The notes under the pieces are model-generated. The model was not told the origin of the DNA. It did not search any database and saw only the letters and a program-made list of their open reading frames with translations. The translations under genes were made by a program, and so were the position numbers. Positions 7,629 to 16,142 of a stretch of 40,536 bases of DNA are shown piece by piece (within the stretch, counting starts at the first letter, position 1; every line of letters starts with the position of its first letter). Source of the DNA: Streptomyces sp. CC53 (lineage in GTDB: Bacteria; Actinomycetota; Actinomycetes; Streptomycetales; Streptomycetaceae); NCBI RefSeq assembly GCF_001865245.1, contig NZ_MKXB01000055.1:14120-54655 (forward strand), read 5' to 3'.

Positions 7629-10219
7629 CCGTGTGGAAGACCTCCCTGCGCACCGTCCTCGCGCACAAGGGCCGCATGGCGCTGTCCGCGGTGGCGGTGC
7701 TGCTGTCGGTGGCGTTCGTCAGCGGCACCCTGGTGTTCAGCGACACCATGAACACCACCTTCGACAAGCTGTTCACGGTCTCCGCCGCCGACGTGACGGT
7801 CAGTCCCGCCGCGGAGGACGGCGACGGAGGGGCGCCGGCGCCGGGCCGCGCCGACGTGCTGCCGGCGGCGCTCGTCGACCGGGTCGCGGCGGCCGACGGC
7901 GTCGCCGACGCCGAAGGCGTCGTCGCGTCCGCGGAGGTCACCGTCGTCGACTCCCGCAACACGAACCTGGGACCCACCAGCGGTGCCCCCACCATCGCCG
8001 GGAACTGGACCCGCAACGACCTGCGGTCCATGGAGATCAGCTCCGGCCACGCCCCCCGGGGCCCCACCGACGTGATGGTGGACGCGGACACCGCCGCCAA
8101 GCACGGGCTGGAGATCGGCGACGAACTGCGGACGATCACCGTCAAGGGCGACTTCACCAGCACCGTGTCCGGTATCGCCACCTTCAGGATCACCAACCCG
8201 GGCGCGGCCGTCTTCTACTACGACACCGCCACCGTGCAGCGTGAACTCCTCGGCAGGGAAGGGCTGTTCACCCACATCAACGTCGCTGCCGAAGCAGGTG
8301 TGGGACACGAGCAGCTGAAGCGGGACATCGCCGCCGCGCTGGGCGGCGACGCCGGCGCGTACCGGCTGCAGACGCAAGCGGAGGCGGCCGACGCCATGAG
8401 CGAGAACATGGCCGGGTTCCTCGACGTCATGAAGTACGCCATGCTCGGCTTCGCCGGGGTCGCCCTGCTGGTGGGCGTCTTCCTGATCGTGAACACCTTC
8501 TCCATGCTCGTCGCGCAGCGCACCCGCGAGCTGGGACTGCTGCGGGCCGTCGGGTCGAGCCGCGGCCAGGTGAACCGTTCCGTCCTGGCGGAGGCCCTGC
8601 TGCTGGGCCTGTTCGGCTCCGCGCTCGGCGTGGCCGCCGGGGTCGGGCTGGCCGTCGGCCTGATGGAGCTGATGGGCGCCCTGGGCATGGAGCTGTCCAC
8701 CCAGGACCTCACCGTCAAGTGGACCACCCCCGTCGTCGGTGTGGTGCTGGGCGTGGTCGTGACCCTGCTGTCGGCGTACGTCCCGGCCCGCCGCGCCGGA
8801 CGGGTGTCGCCCATGGCGGCGCTGCGGGACGCGGGCACCGCGGCGGACAGCCGCGCCGCGGGGCGGGTGCGCGGCGCCGCCGGGCTGCTGCTGACGGCCG
8901 CCGGTGCCGCCGCCCTGGTGGCCGCCGCGCGGGCGGACGAGGCAGCCGCGGGCTCGTTGTTCCTCGGGGCCGGTGTGGTGCTGACGCTCGTCGGGTTCGT
9001 GGTGGTCGGGCCGCTGCTGGTCGGCGGGGGCGTGCGGGCGCTGAGCGCGGTCGTGCTGCGGGCGTTCGGGCCCGTCGGGCGGATGGCGGAGCGCAACGCG
9101 CTGCGCAACCCGCGCCGCACCGGGGCGACCGCCGCGGCGCTGATGATCGGGCTGGCGCTGGTGGCCGGAATGTCCGTGGTCGGCTCGTCGATGACGGCGT
9201 CGGCGGCGGACGAACTGGACCGGTCGGTGGGCGCGGACTTCCTGGTGCAGCCCGCCAACCCCGGCCAGCCGGTGCCGGTCGTGCCGCAGGCGCGGGCCGC
9301 CGTGACCGGGGCGCCGGGCCTCGCCCACGTCACCGAGTACCGGTACGTGCAGGCCGCGGTGACGGCCCCGGACGGGACCGAGGCGGACGCCGACGTGGCG
9401 GTGACCGGCGTGACGTACGTCGAGGACGTGCGGCGCGAGACCGTCGCGGGTGAGCTGAGGGAGGCGTACGGGAAGGACGCGGTGTCCGTCGGCAGCGAGT
9501 ACGCCGAGAAGCACGGCGTGGCGGTGGGCGACACCCTGAAGGTCGTCTTCCCCGGCGGCCGGCCCGCGACCCTCACGGTCAGGGCGGTCACCTCGGACGA
9601 CACGAACATCGACAAGGGCATGATGTACACGTCCCCCGCCACGCTGGAGCGGTACGTGCCCGCCGACCGGCTCCCCGAGCCCGGGCTGCTGCTGGTGCAG
9701 GCGGAGGACGGGCAGGAGGCGGCCGTGTACGCGGCGCTGAAGGACGCCCTGGAGCGGTACCCGCAGTACGCCGTGTACGACCAGACCGACTACAAGGAGC
9801 AGATCCAGGCGCAGGTCGGCCAGCTGCTGAACATCGTGTACGGGCTCCTCGCGCTGGCGATCATCGTGGCGGTGCTCGGTGTGGTGAACACGCTGGCGCT
9901 GTCGGTGGTGGAGCGGACGCGGGAGATCGGGCTGCTGCGGGCGGTCGGCCTGTCGCGGCGGCAGCTGCGCCGCATGATCCGCCTGGAGTCGGTGGTCATC
10001 GCCCTGTTCGGCGCGCTGCTGGGGCTCGGCCTCGGCATGGCCTGGGGCGTGGCGGCGCAGAAGCTGCTGGCGCTCCAGGGGCTGCACGTGCTGGAGATCC
10101 CGTGGTCCACGATCGTCACGGTGTTCTTCGGCTCGGCCCTGGTGGGCTTCGTCGCGGCGCTCGTCCCGGCGTTCCGGGCGGGCCGGATGAACGTGCTGGC
10201 CGCGATCGCCACGGAGTGA
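7625..10219 (+). CDS. ABC transporter permease, FtsX/MacB type, two FtsX domains
   Basis: 864 aa from the GTG at 7625, which overlaps the ATPase stop. An N-terminal membrane segment (MALSAVAVLLSVAFVSGTLV) is followed by a large extracellular MacB-PCD-like domain. Next come the first FtsX core from about residue 268 (GVFLIVNTFSMLVAQRTREL), a second membrane segment and extracellular region, and the last FtsX core near residue 735-864 (LGVVNTLALSVVERTREIG). Both cores carry the conserved RTRExGLLRAVG helix. The two-domain, ~860-residue form is the usual actinobacterial version. It pairs with the preceding ATPase and ends at a 12-bp hairpin terminator. Confidence 0.93.
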   Translation: MTVWKTSLRTVLAHKGRMALSAVAVLLSVAFVSGTLVFSDTMNTTFDKLFTVSAADVTVSPAAEDGDGGAPAPGRADVLPAALVDRVAAADGVADAEGVVASAEVTVVDSRNTNLGPTSGAPTIAGNWTRNDLRSMEISSGHAPRGPTDVMVDADTAAKHGLEIGDELRTITVKGDFTSTVSGIATFRITNPGAAVFYYDTATVQRELLGREGLFTHINVAAEAGVGHEQLKRDIAAALGGDAGAYRLQTQAEAADAMSENMAGFLDVMKYAMLGFAGVALLVGVFLIVNTFSMLVAQRTRELGLLRAVGSSRGQVNRSVLAEALLLGLFGSALGVAAGVGLAVGLMELMGALGMELSTQDLTVKWTTPVVGVVLGVVVTLLSAYVPARRAGRVSPMAALRDAGTAADSRAAGRVRGAAGLLLTAAGAAALVAAARADEAAAGSLFLGAGVVLTLVGFVVVGPLLVGGGVRALSAVVLRAFGPVGRMAERNALRNPRRTGATAAALMIGLALVAGMSVVGSSMTASAADELDRSVGADFLVQPANPGQPVPVVPQARAAVTGAPGLAHVTEYRYVQAAVTAPDGTEADADVAVTGVTYVEDVRRETVAGELREAYGKDAVSVGSEYAEKHGVAVGDTLKVVFPGGRPATLTVRAVTSDDTNIDKGMMYTSPATLERYVPADRLPEPGLLLVQAEDGQEAAVYAALKDALERYPQYAVYDQTDYKEQIQAQVGQLLNIVYGLLALAIIVAVLGVVNTLALSVVERTREIGLLRAVGLSRRQLRRMIRLESVVIALFGALLGLGLGMAWGVAAQKLLALQGLHVLEIPWSTIVTVFFGSALVGFVAALVPAFRAGRMNVLAAIATE

Positions 10220-10225
10220 CGCCCC

Positions 10226-10257
10226 GGCGCCTCCCGGCGAGTGGCCCGGGAGGCGCC
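10226..10257 (+). terminator. Intrinsic terminator-like hairpin after the ABC operon
   Basis: GGCGCCTCCCGG (10226-10237) pairs perfectly with CCGGGAGGCGCC (10246-10257) around an 8-base loop, 7 bases after the permease stop. It lacks a U-run, as is common in actinomycetes. Confidence 0.75.
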
Positions 10258-10637
10258 GCCCCGGCCCCGCCCGGCGGGCTCCCCGCGGCTGCTCCGCGGT
10301 GGGGCTCCTGCGGTGGGGCCTCCTGTCGGGCGGCGTGGGGCGGGGGCGGGGTGAGCGCGCGGTCGTGGGCGCCCGGTGACGACCCGGGGCGCCCGGCGGG
10401 AGGGGGCCCGGTGCCGGGAGTCGAGGGCTCTCCGGTGCCGGGCTCCGCCGTCCCGTCGCCCCTGTCCCGCCTCGCCGGCCGCCGTCCCGTCGCCCCTGTC
10501 CCGCCCCGCCGGCCGCCGGTCCGTCGCCCTGGTCCCGCCTCGCCGGCCGCGCCGCCGATCGCCGTCGCGGTCGTTCGCCGGGGTGCCGTTCGTTCGACGG
10601 GGGTGGTCCGGTCGGTCCGTGCCGGGCACGGCCACCG
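10258..10637. other. Non-coding GC-rich spacer
   Basis: 380 bases with no supportable gene. It contains the 34-bp tandem repeat listed separately and otherwise low-complexity GC-rich sequence. Confidence 0.6.
10445..10546. repeat. Tandem repeat, 3 x 34 bp
   Basis: Three adjacent 34-base units start at 10445, 10479 and 10513. Each begins CCGCCG, has CCGTCGCCC in the middle and ends in CGCCGG. Units 1 and 2 differ at one base; unit 3 differs at a few more. No spacer separates them, so this is not a CRISPR array. Confidence 0.85.
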
Positions 10638-10984
10638 TCACACCCGCAGGACCCGGACGTCGTACTTCGGGATCCAGACCCCGCACGTGCTGATCGTCGA
10701 TTCCTCGGCCCGGGCCTGCGCGACGAGCATGCGGTCGAAGGGGTCGCGGCGCTGGAGGGACAGGCGGCCCGCCCGCATGGCGTGCTCCGCCGTGACCGGC
10801 AGCGGCTTGAGCCGGCAGTGCGCGCTGCGCTCGGGCGGATCCGCGGGTGAGTCCAGCCTGCCGAGGGCCTGCCTGACGCTGAGTTCCCAGGGCGTGACGG
10901 CACTGACGTGGGCGTGCGGATCCGTGTCGAGCAGCTCCTTGACCTCGTCGGCGAGCTCCGGGGAGTCGACCCCGTCGGTCCGCC
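10638..10984 (-). pseudogene. Truncated PIN-domain (VapC-like) toxin remnant
   Basis: The reading frame ending at 10638 contains a recognisable PIN-domain body: ELADEVKELLDTD, VSAVTPWELSVRQALGRL and DPFDRMLVAQA, ending YDVRVL. Full PIN toxins start with an LLDTHVxLW strand carrying the first catalytic Asp. Here that strand is missing, and upstream codons (to 11108) are unrelated low-complexity sequence overlapping the mfd promoter region. The last acidic position is also altered (STCGVW where family members usually have an Asp). Two acidic motifs remain (PWE and DPFD). No antitoxin gene is next to it. It is most likely a decayed VapC left as an mfd-proximal relic; the left boundary of homology is approximate. 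Confidence 0.75.
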
Positions 10985-11164
10985 CGACAGGTTGGCGCCG
11001 GCTCCCTCGCTCTGCCCGGCCCGCGCCTTCCGCCCGGTCGCCGGGGGCCCGGCGTCGTACGCTGGGACCACCCGGCCCGTCGCACGTGTCGGGCTCTTCG
11101 CGTTGCACGCCTCCGAGGGCGCCACCTCACCCGGCCCGCCCCCCGACCACGGACGGAAAAGTTC

Positions 11165-14100
11165 ATGAGTCTGCACGGTCTGCTCGACGTCGTCGTCAAG
11201 GACCCCGCCCTCGCCGAGGCCGTCGAGGCCGCGGCCGACGGGCACCGGGCACACGTCGACCTCGTCGGTCCGCCCGCGGCGCGGCCCTTCGCGCTGGCCG
11301 CGCTCGCCCGCGACGCCGGGCGGCCCGTGCTGGCCGTGACCGCGACCGGGCGGGAGGCGGAGGACCTGGCGGCGGCCCTGCGGTCGCTGCTCGACCCCGA
11401 CTCCGTCGTGGAGTACCCGGCATGGGAGACCCTTCCGCACGAGCGGCTGTCCCCGCGCAGCGACACCGTCGGGCGGCGCCTCGCCGTGCTGCGGCGGCTC
11501 GCCCACCCGTCGCCCGACGACCCGGCGGCGGGGCCGGTGCGGGTCGTCGTGGCGCCCGTCAGGTCCGTGCTGCAGCCGCAGGTCAAGGGGCTGGGCGACC
11601 TGGAGCCGGTGAGCCTGCGGACCGGGCGTGCCGCGGATCTCGACGCCGTCGTGGAGGGCCTCGCGGCGGCCGCGTACCAGCGGGTCGAGCTCGTCGAGAA
11701 GCGCGGCGAGTTCGCCGTGCGCGGCGGGATCCTCGACGTGTTCCCGCCCACCGAGGAGCACCCCCTGCGCGTCGAGTTCTGGGGCGACGACGTGGAGGAG
11801 ATCCGGTACTTCAAGGTGGCCGACCAGCGGTCCCTGGAGGTCGCCGAGCACGGGCTGTGGGCGCCGCCGTGCCGGGAGCTGCTGCTGACGCAGGACGTGC
11901 GGGAGCGGGCCGCGGCGCTCGCCGAGGCCCACCCGGAGCTCGGCGAACTCCTCGGCAAGATCGCGGAGGGTATCGCCGTCGAGGGCATGGAGTCCCTGGC
12001 GCCGGTGCTCGTCGACGACATGGAGCTGCTGCTCGACGTGTTGCCGAAGGGCTCGCTGGCGGTCGTCTGCGACCCGGAGCGGGTGCGGACCCGGGCCGCC
12101 GACCTGGTGGCGACCTCCCAGGAGTTCCTCCAGGCGTCGTGGGCGGCCACCGCGGGCGGCGGGGAGGCGCCCATCGACGTCGGTGCGGCCTCCCTGTGGG
12201 GCATCGCCGACGTCCGGGACCGGGCGCGGGAGCTCGGCATGGCGTGGTGGTCGGTGTCGCCGTTCGCGGCCGACGCGGAGCTGGACGAGGACACCCTGCA
12301 GCTCGGCATGCACGCCGCCGAGGCGTACCGCGGCGACACCGCCCGCGCCCTGGCCGACACGAAGGGGTGGCTGGCCGACGGCTGGCGCGTCCTGTACGTC
12401 ACCGAGGGGCACGGCCCGGCCGCCCGCACCGTCGAGGTGCTGGGCGGCGAGGGCGTCGCGGCCCGCCTCGAAGCGGACCTCACCGAGCTGTCCCCGTCGG
12501 TGGTGCAGGTGGCGTGCGGGTCCATCGAGTACGGGTTCGTCGACCCCGCGCTGAAGCTCGCCGTCCTGACGGAGACCGACCTGTCGGGCCAGAAGGCCGC
12601 GGGCAAGGACGGCCGCCGCATGCCGACGCGCCGCCGCAAGACCATCGACCCGCTGACCCTGGAGGCGGGCGACTACATCGTGCACGAGCAGCACGGCGTG
12701 GGCCGCTACATCGAGATGGTGCAGCGCACCGTGCAGGGCGCCACCCGCGAGTACCTGCTGGTCGAGTACGCGCCCGCGAAGCGCGGCCAGCCCGGCGACC
12801 GGCTGTACATCCCCACCGACCAGCTGGAGCAGGTCACCAAGTACGTCGGCGGGGAGGCGCCCACCCTGCACCGGCTGGGCGGCGCCGACTGGACGAAGAC
12901 GAAGCAGCGCGCCAAGAAGGCCGTCAAGGAGATCGCCGCCGACCTGATCAAGCTGTACTCGGCGCGGATGGCCGCGCCCGGGCACTCCTTCGGCGCGGAC
13001 ACCCCGTGGCAGCGGGAGCTGGAGGACGCCTTCCCGTACGCGGAGACCCCGGACCAGCTGTCCACCATCGCCGAGGTGAAGGAGGACATGGAGAAGACGG
13101 TCCCGATGGACCGGCTGATCTGCGGCGACGTCGGCTACGGCAAGACGGAGATCGCCGTGCGGGCCGCGTTCAAGGCCGTGCAGGACGGCAAGCAGGTCGC
13201 CGTGCTGGTGCCGACGACGCTGCTGGTGCAGCAGCACTTCGGCACGTTCAGCGAGCGGTACGCGCAGTTCCCCGTGGTGGTGAAGGCGCTGTCCCGGTTC
13301 CAGTCCGACGCGGAGGCCAAGGCCACCCTGGAGGGGCTGCGGGAGGGCTCCGTCGACGTGGTCATCGGCACGCACCGGCTGTTCTCGTCGGAGACGAAGT
13401 TCAAGGACCTCGGCCTGGTCATCGTCGACGAGGAGCAGCGCTTCGGCGTCGAGCACAAGGAGCAGCTGAAGAAGCTGCGCGCGAACGTCGACGTGCTGAC
13501 GATGTCGGCCACGCCGATCCCGCGCACCCTGGAGATGGCCGTCACCGGCATCCGCGAGATGTCGACCATCACGACCCCGCCGGAGGAGCGGCACCCGGTC
13601 CTCACGTTCGTCGGGCCGTACGAGGAGAAGCAGATCGGCGCCGCGATCCGCCGCGAACTGCTCCGCGAGGGGCAGGTCTTCTACATCCACAACCGCGTCG
13701 AGTCCATCGACCGTGCCGCGGCCCGGCTGCGGGAGATCGTTCCGGAGGCGCGGATCGCCACCGCCCACGGGCAGATGTCGGAGCAGGCCCTGGAGCAGGT
13801 GGTGGTGGACTTCTGGGAGAAGAAGTTCGACGTGCTGGTGTCGACGACGATCGTCGAGTCCGGCATCGACATCTCCAACGCCAACACCCTGATCGTGGAG
13901 CGCGGCGACAACTTCGGCCTGTCGCAGCTGCACCAGCTGCGCGGCCGGGTCGGCCGCGGGCGGGAGCGGGGCTACGCGTACTTCCTCTACCCGCCGGAGA
14001 AGCCGCTGACGGAGACCGCGCACGAGCGGCTCGCGACCATCGCGCAGCACACCGAGATGGGCGCGGGCATGTACGTGGCGATGAAGGACCTGGAGATCCG

Positions 14101-14695
14101 CGGCGCGGGCAACCTGCTGGGCGGCGAGCAGTCCGGGCACATCGCGGGCGTCGGCTTCGACCTGTACGTGCGGATGGTGGGCGAGGCCGTCGCCGACTAC
14201 CGGGCCTCCCTGGAGGGCGGTGTCGAGGAGGAGCCGCCGCTGGAGGTGAAGATCGAGCTGCCGGTCGACGCGCACGTCCCGCACGACTACGCGCCCGGCG
14301 AGCGGCTGCGCCTCCAGGCGTACCGGTCCATCGCCTCCGCGAACTCGGAGGAGGACATCCGGGCGGTCCGCGAGGAACTCGTCGACCGGTACGGCAAGCT
14401 GCCGGAGCCGGTCGAGAACCTGCTGCTGGTGGCCGGTCTGCGGATGCTGGCGCGGGCCTGCGGGGTCGGGGAGATCGTGCTGCAGGGCCCCAACGTCCGC
14501 TTCGCGCCCGTGGAGCTGCGCGAGTCGCAGGAGCTGCGGCTGAAGCGGCTGCACCCGGGCACGGTCATCAAGCCGGCGGCCCACCAGGTCCTGGTGCCCC
14601 GCCCGAAGACCGGCAAGATCGGCGGGAAGCCGCTGGTCGGACGTGAACTGCTGGCGTGGACGGGGGAGTTCCTGACGACGATCCTGGGCTCGTAG
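11165..14695 (+). CDS. mfd: Transcription-repair coupling factor Mfd
   Basis: 1176 aa, full length for the family. The UvrB-homology region is at the N-terminus (VEYPAWETLPHERLSPRSD near residues 82-100 and RGGILDVFPPTEEHPLRVEF). A RID/CarD-like RNA-polymerase-binding domain follows (GDYIVHEQHGVGRYIEM and RLYIPTDQLEQV). RecG-like helicase motors have Walker A GDVGYGKTE (654-662), DEEQ (755-758), SATPIPRT and a motif VI QLRGRVGRG. A TRCF C-terminal domain follows. Mfd removes RNA polymerase stalled at DNA lesions and recruits UvrA. The ATG at 11165 gives the family N-terminus MSLHGLLDVV. A possible -10 (TACGCT, 11058-11063) lies about 100 bases upstream. Housekeeping gene, monocistronic here. 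Confidence 0.98.
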   Translation: MSLHGLLDVVVKDPALAEAVEAAADGHRAHVDLVGPPAARPFALAALARDAGRPVLAVTATGREAEDLAAALRSLLDPDSVVEYPAWETLPHERLSPRSDTVGRRLAVLRRLAHPSPDDPAAGPVRVVVAPVRSVLQPQVKGLGDLEPVSLRTGRAADLDAVVEGLAAAAYQRVELVEKRGEFAVRGGILDVFPPTEEHPLRVEFWGDDVEEIRYFKVADQRSLEVAEHGLWAPPCRELLLTQDVRERAAALAEAHPELGELLGKIAEGIAVEGMESLAPVLVDDMELLLDVLPKGSLAVVCDPERVRTRAADLVATSQEFLQASWAATAGGGEAPIDVGAASLWGIADVRDRARELGMAWWSVSPFAADAELDEDTLQLGMHAAEAYRGDTARALADTKGWLADGWRVLYVTEGHGPAARTVEVLGGEGVAARLEADLTELSPSVVQVACGSIEYGFVDPALKLAVLTETDLSGQKAAGKDGRRMPTRRRKTIDPLTLEAGDYIVHEQHGVGRYIEMVQRTVQGATREYLLVEYAPAKRGQPGDRLYIPTDQLEQVTKYVGGEAPTLHRLGGADWTKTKQRAKKAVKEIAADLIKLYSARMAAPGHSFGADTPWQRELEDAFPYAETPDQLSTIAEVKEDMEKTVPMDRLICGDVGYGKTEIAVRAAFKAVQDGKQVAVLVPTTLLVQQHFGTFSERYAQFPVVVKALSRFQSDAEAKATLEGLREGSVDVVIGTHRLFSSETKFKDLGLVIVDEEQRFGVEHKEQLKKLRANVDVLTMSATPIPRTLEMAVTGIREMSTITTPPEERHPVLTFVGPYEEKQIGAAIRRELLREGQVFYIHNRVESIDRAAARLREIVPEARIATAHGQMSEQALEQVVVDFWEKKFDVLVSTTIVESGIDISNANTLIVERGDNFGLSQLHQLRGRVGRGRERGYAYFLYPPEKPLTETAHERLATIAQHTEMGAGMYVAMKDLEIRGAGNLLGGEQSGHIAGVGFDLYVRMVGEAVADYRASLEGGVEEEPPLEVKIELPVDAHVPHDYAPGERLRLQAYRSIASANSEEDIRAVREELVDRYGKLPEPVENLLLVAGLRMLARACGVGEIVLQGPNVRFAPVELRESQELRLKRLHPGTVIKPAAHQVLVPRPKTGKIGGKPLVGRELLAWTGEFLTTILGS

Positions 14696-14910
14696 CCGGT
14701 TCTTCGTCCGGACCGGCGGGCCCGCGGCCCGGGGCGTGCCGTCGACGCCCCGGCCGTGGCCGCCGGCCGGCTTCTGGAGCCGGCGCCGCCCGGTCGGCCG
14801 AAGGCGCGTCAGAAGGGCGGGGGGTCGCGTCCGGGAACGCGGGGACCGGGGCGGAGAGGGGAAGGTCCTTCCGGCGCCTCGGACCCGCTTCCCTGTGGTC
14901 GACTGGCGGC

Positions 14911-15377
14911 ATGGAAGCCATCTGGACGAGTGCCGTAGCGGTTGCCGGTACGTTGCTGGGCTCGGTGATCACGCACACCTTCCAGCGTCTCGCCTCCCGG
15001 CGGAGTGAGGTGTTCACGAGGTCCGAGGCGCTGCGGCAGGAACGCATAGCCACTACAGCGCGTTCGCCGCGGCGGCGGAGGACTACCGCCACGGCCAGTC
15101 GGACCGCTGGTACCGCAAGCTGGAGGACCCGGACGGAGAGGCGTTCCTCAGGGCGCGGGACGAAGCGCACCGCCTGCGGACAGCGGCCCGGCAGGCGCTG
15201 TACCGCGTCAAGCTCCTCACCGACGGCCGCGAGGTGGTCCTCGCCGCCGAGCGGGCCTACCGCTGCACGTCTTAGGTGTCCCACGCACAGGAGCAGGCGG
15301 ACCGGGACGCGCGGGACACCGAGGCGAAGCAGGCGATCGAGGCGTTCGTCTCCCGGGCGTTGCTGCTGATCCTCTGA
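14911..15377 (+). pseudogene. Membrane-anchored coiled-coil protein gene, broken by a frameshift and a nonsense codon
   Basis: From the ATG at 14911 the frame encodes MEAIWTSAVAVAGTLLGSVI, a membrane anchor, then THTFQRLASRR and a charged helix to RQERIA. At 15050/15051 one base appears missing. Shifting frame there gives HYSAFAAAAEDYRHG and continues through RLRTAARQALYRVKLLTD. An in-frame TAG at 15273-15275 interrupts it; reading through gives VSHAQEQADRDARD and a stop at 15375-15377. Joined, the segments form a plausible single protein of about 155 residues: one N-terminal membrane helix plus a coiled-coil body, a common Streptomyces hypothetical protein. Two independent lesions argue for a real pseudogene rather than a single sequencing error. 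Function unknown. Confidence 0.75.
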
Positions 15378-15565
15378 GCCCGGCCTGTGCACTGCCGCGC
15401 CGGGCCCGTGCCCTGCACCACGCTGTGGTCCGCCCGCGGCGGCAGCCGGGGCCCCACCGCACGGCGTGGGCCGTGGCGAGGGGTCCGGACGGTGAGCCGA
15501 ACGGCCACGCCGCCGGCCGGCCTTCGCGGCGGCCCGAGCACCGGGCGGCCCGAAGGCGCCCCTGC

Positions 15566-15589
15566 CGCCGGGGGCGCGGGCCCCCGGCG
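15566..15589. terminator. GC hairpin before the HNH nuclease gene
   Basis: Ten base pairs (15566-15575 with 15580-15589) around the loop GCGG. It sits immediately upstream of the -10 box of the interrupted nuclease gene and overlaps where its -35 would be, so it could be a terminator of upstream transcription or a regulatory hairpin. Confidence 0.5.
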
Positions 15590-15591
15590 CC

Positions 15592-15597
15592 TAGGAT
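15592..15597 (+). promoter_or_regulatory. Leaderless promoter -10 box
   Basis: TAGGAT, then GCGGGG, then ATG at 15604. A TANNNT box exactly 6 bases before a start codon is the usual arrangement for leaderless transcripts in actinomycetes. The identical GCGGGG spacer precedes the acetyltransferase at 24594. Confidence 0.6.
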
Positions 15598-15603
15598 GCG
15601 GGG

Positions 15604-16083
15604 ATGCCCGCCCCTCGACTGCTCCGTACGGCTCCGGTGGCCGCCCTCGCCGCTGCCCTGTTGGTGTCCGGCTGCTCCCACGACGGGAGCGGCGGCGGGC
15701 GTTCCGGGGCCGGAAGCGGGTCGGCGCTGGCCGCCGTGGACTCTCTCACCGTGAAGGGGCGGGCGCCGAAGACGGGGTACGAGAGGGAGAAGTTCGGCCG
15801 GGCCTGGGCCGACACGGACGGCAACGGCTGCGGTACGCGTGAGGACATACTCGCCCGCGACGCGGTGGACGTGGCGTACAAGGACCGCCGGCGCTGCAAG
15901 GTGGCGCGCGGCGTCCTGCCGGAGGACCCGTACACGGGGCGGCGCATCGCCTTCGCGCGGGGCGACGGCAAGGTCGACATCGACCACGTGGTGGCGCTGT
16001 CCGACGCCTGGCAGAAGGGCGCCCGGCAGTGGGACGCGGACAAGCGGCGGGAGTTCGCCAACGACCTTATGTTGGCGGCATAG
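15604..16083 (+). pseudogene. Secreted HNH nuclease lipoprotein, 5' fragment (interrupted by mobile element)
   Basis: 159 codons. The start MPAPRLLRTAPVAALAAALL with the lipobox VSGC (Cys24) gives a lipoprotein signal peptide. The body has KGRAPKTGYEREKFG, NGCGTRED, DPYTGR, and the HNH first motif VDIDHVVALSDAW with H128. Native sequence runs to N153-D154 of FAND, the second HNH motif; the following codons LMLAA and the TAG are from the inserted element. The missing C-terminus lies 8 kb away at 24123-24341. Family members are exported metal-dependent nucleases of the DUF1524/GmrSD-like HNH class. Without the Asn and Lys motifs the fragment should be inactive. Confidence 0.9.
16060..16079. repeat. 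Left junction (attL): core plus left terminal repeat
   Basis: The core AACGACCT (16060-16067) is followed by the left terminal repeat TATGTTGGCGGC. The last core base (T) differs from the right junction (C), so crossover must lie within AACGACC. Confidence 0.85.
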
Positions 16084-16084
16084 A

Positions 16085-16142
16085 TGTCTCACGGTGATGT
16101 GTCTCAGGGGCGGGGTGGCTGCGTGTCCAAGCGGTGTCTCAC
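16085..16142 (+). repeat. Left subterminal TGTCTCA repeats
   Basis: TGTCTCAC at 16085-16092 and 16135-16142, and TGTCTCAG at 16100-16107. Two inverted copies lie near the right end. They look like arm-type binding sites for the recombinases or the DUF6262-like protein. They overlap the start region of the cargo nuclease gene. Confidence 0.7.

Noticed and set aside
10445..10546. Possible CRISPR array
   Set aside because: The 34-bp units abut with no spacers and there are no cas genes.
14766..14784. Terminator for mfd (GCCGGC hairpin)
   Set aside because: Only a 6-bp stem in DNA where such matches are frequent; not convincing enough to list.
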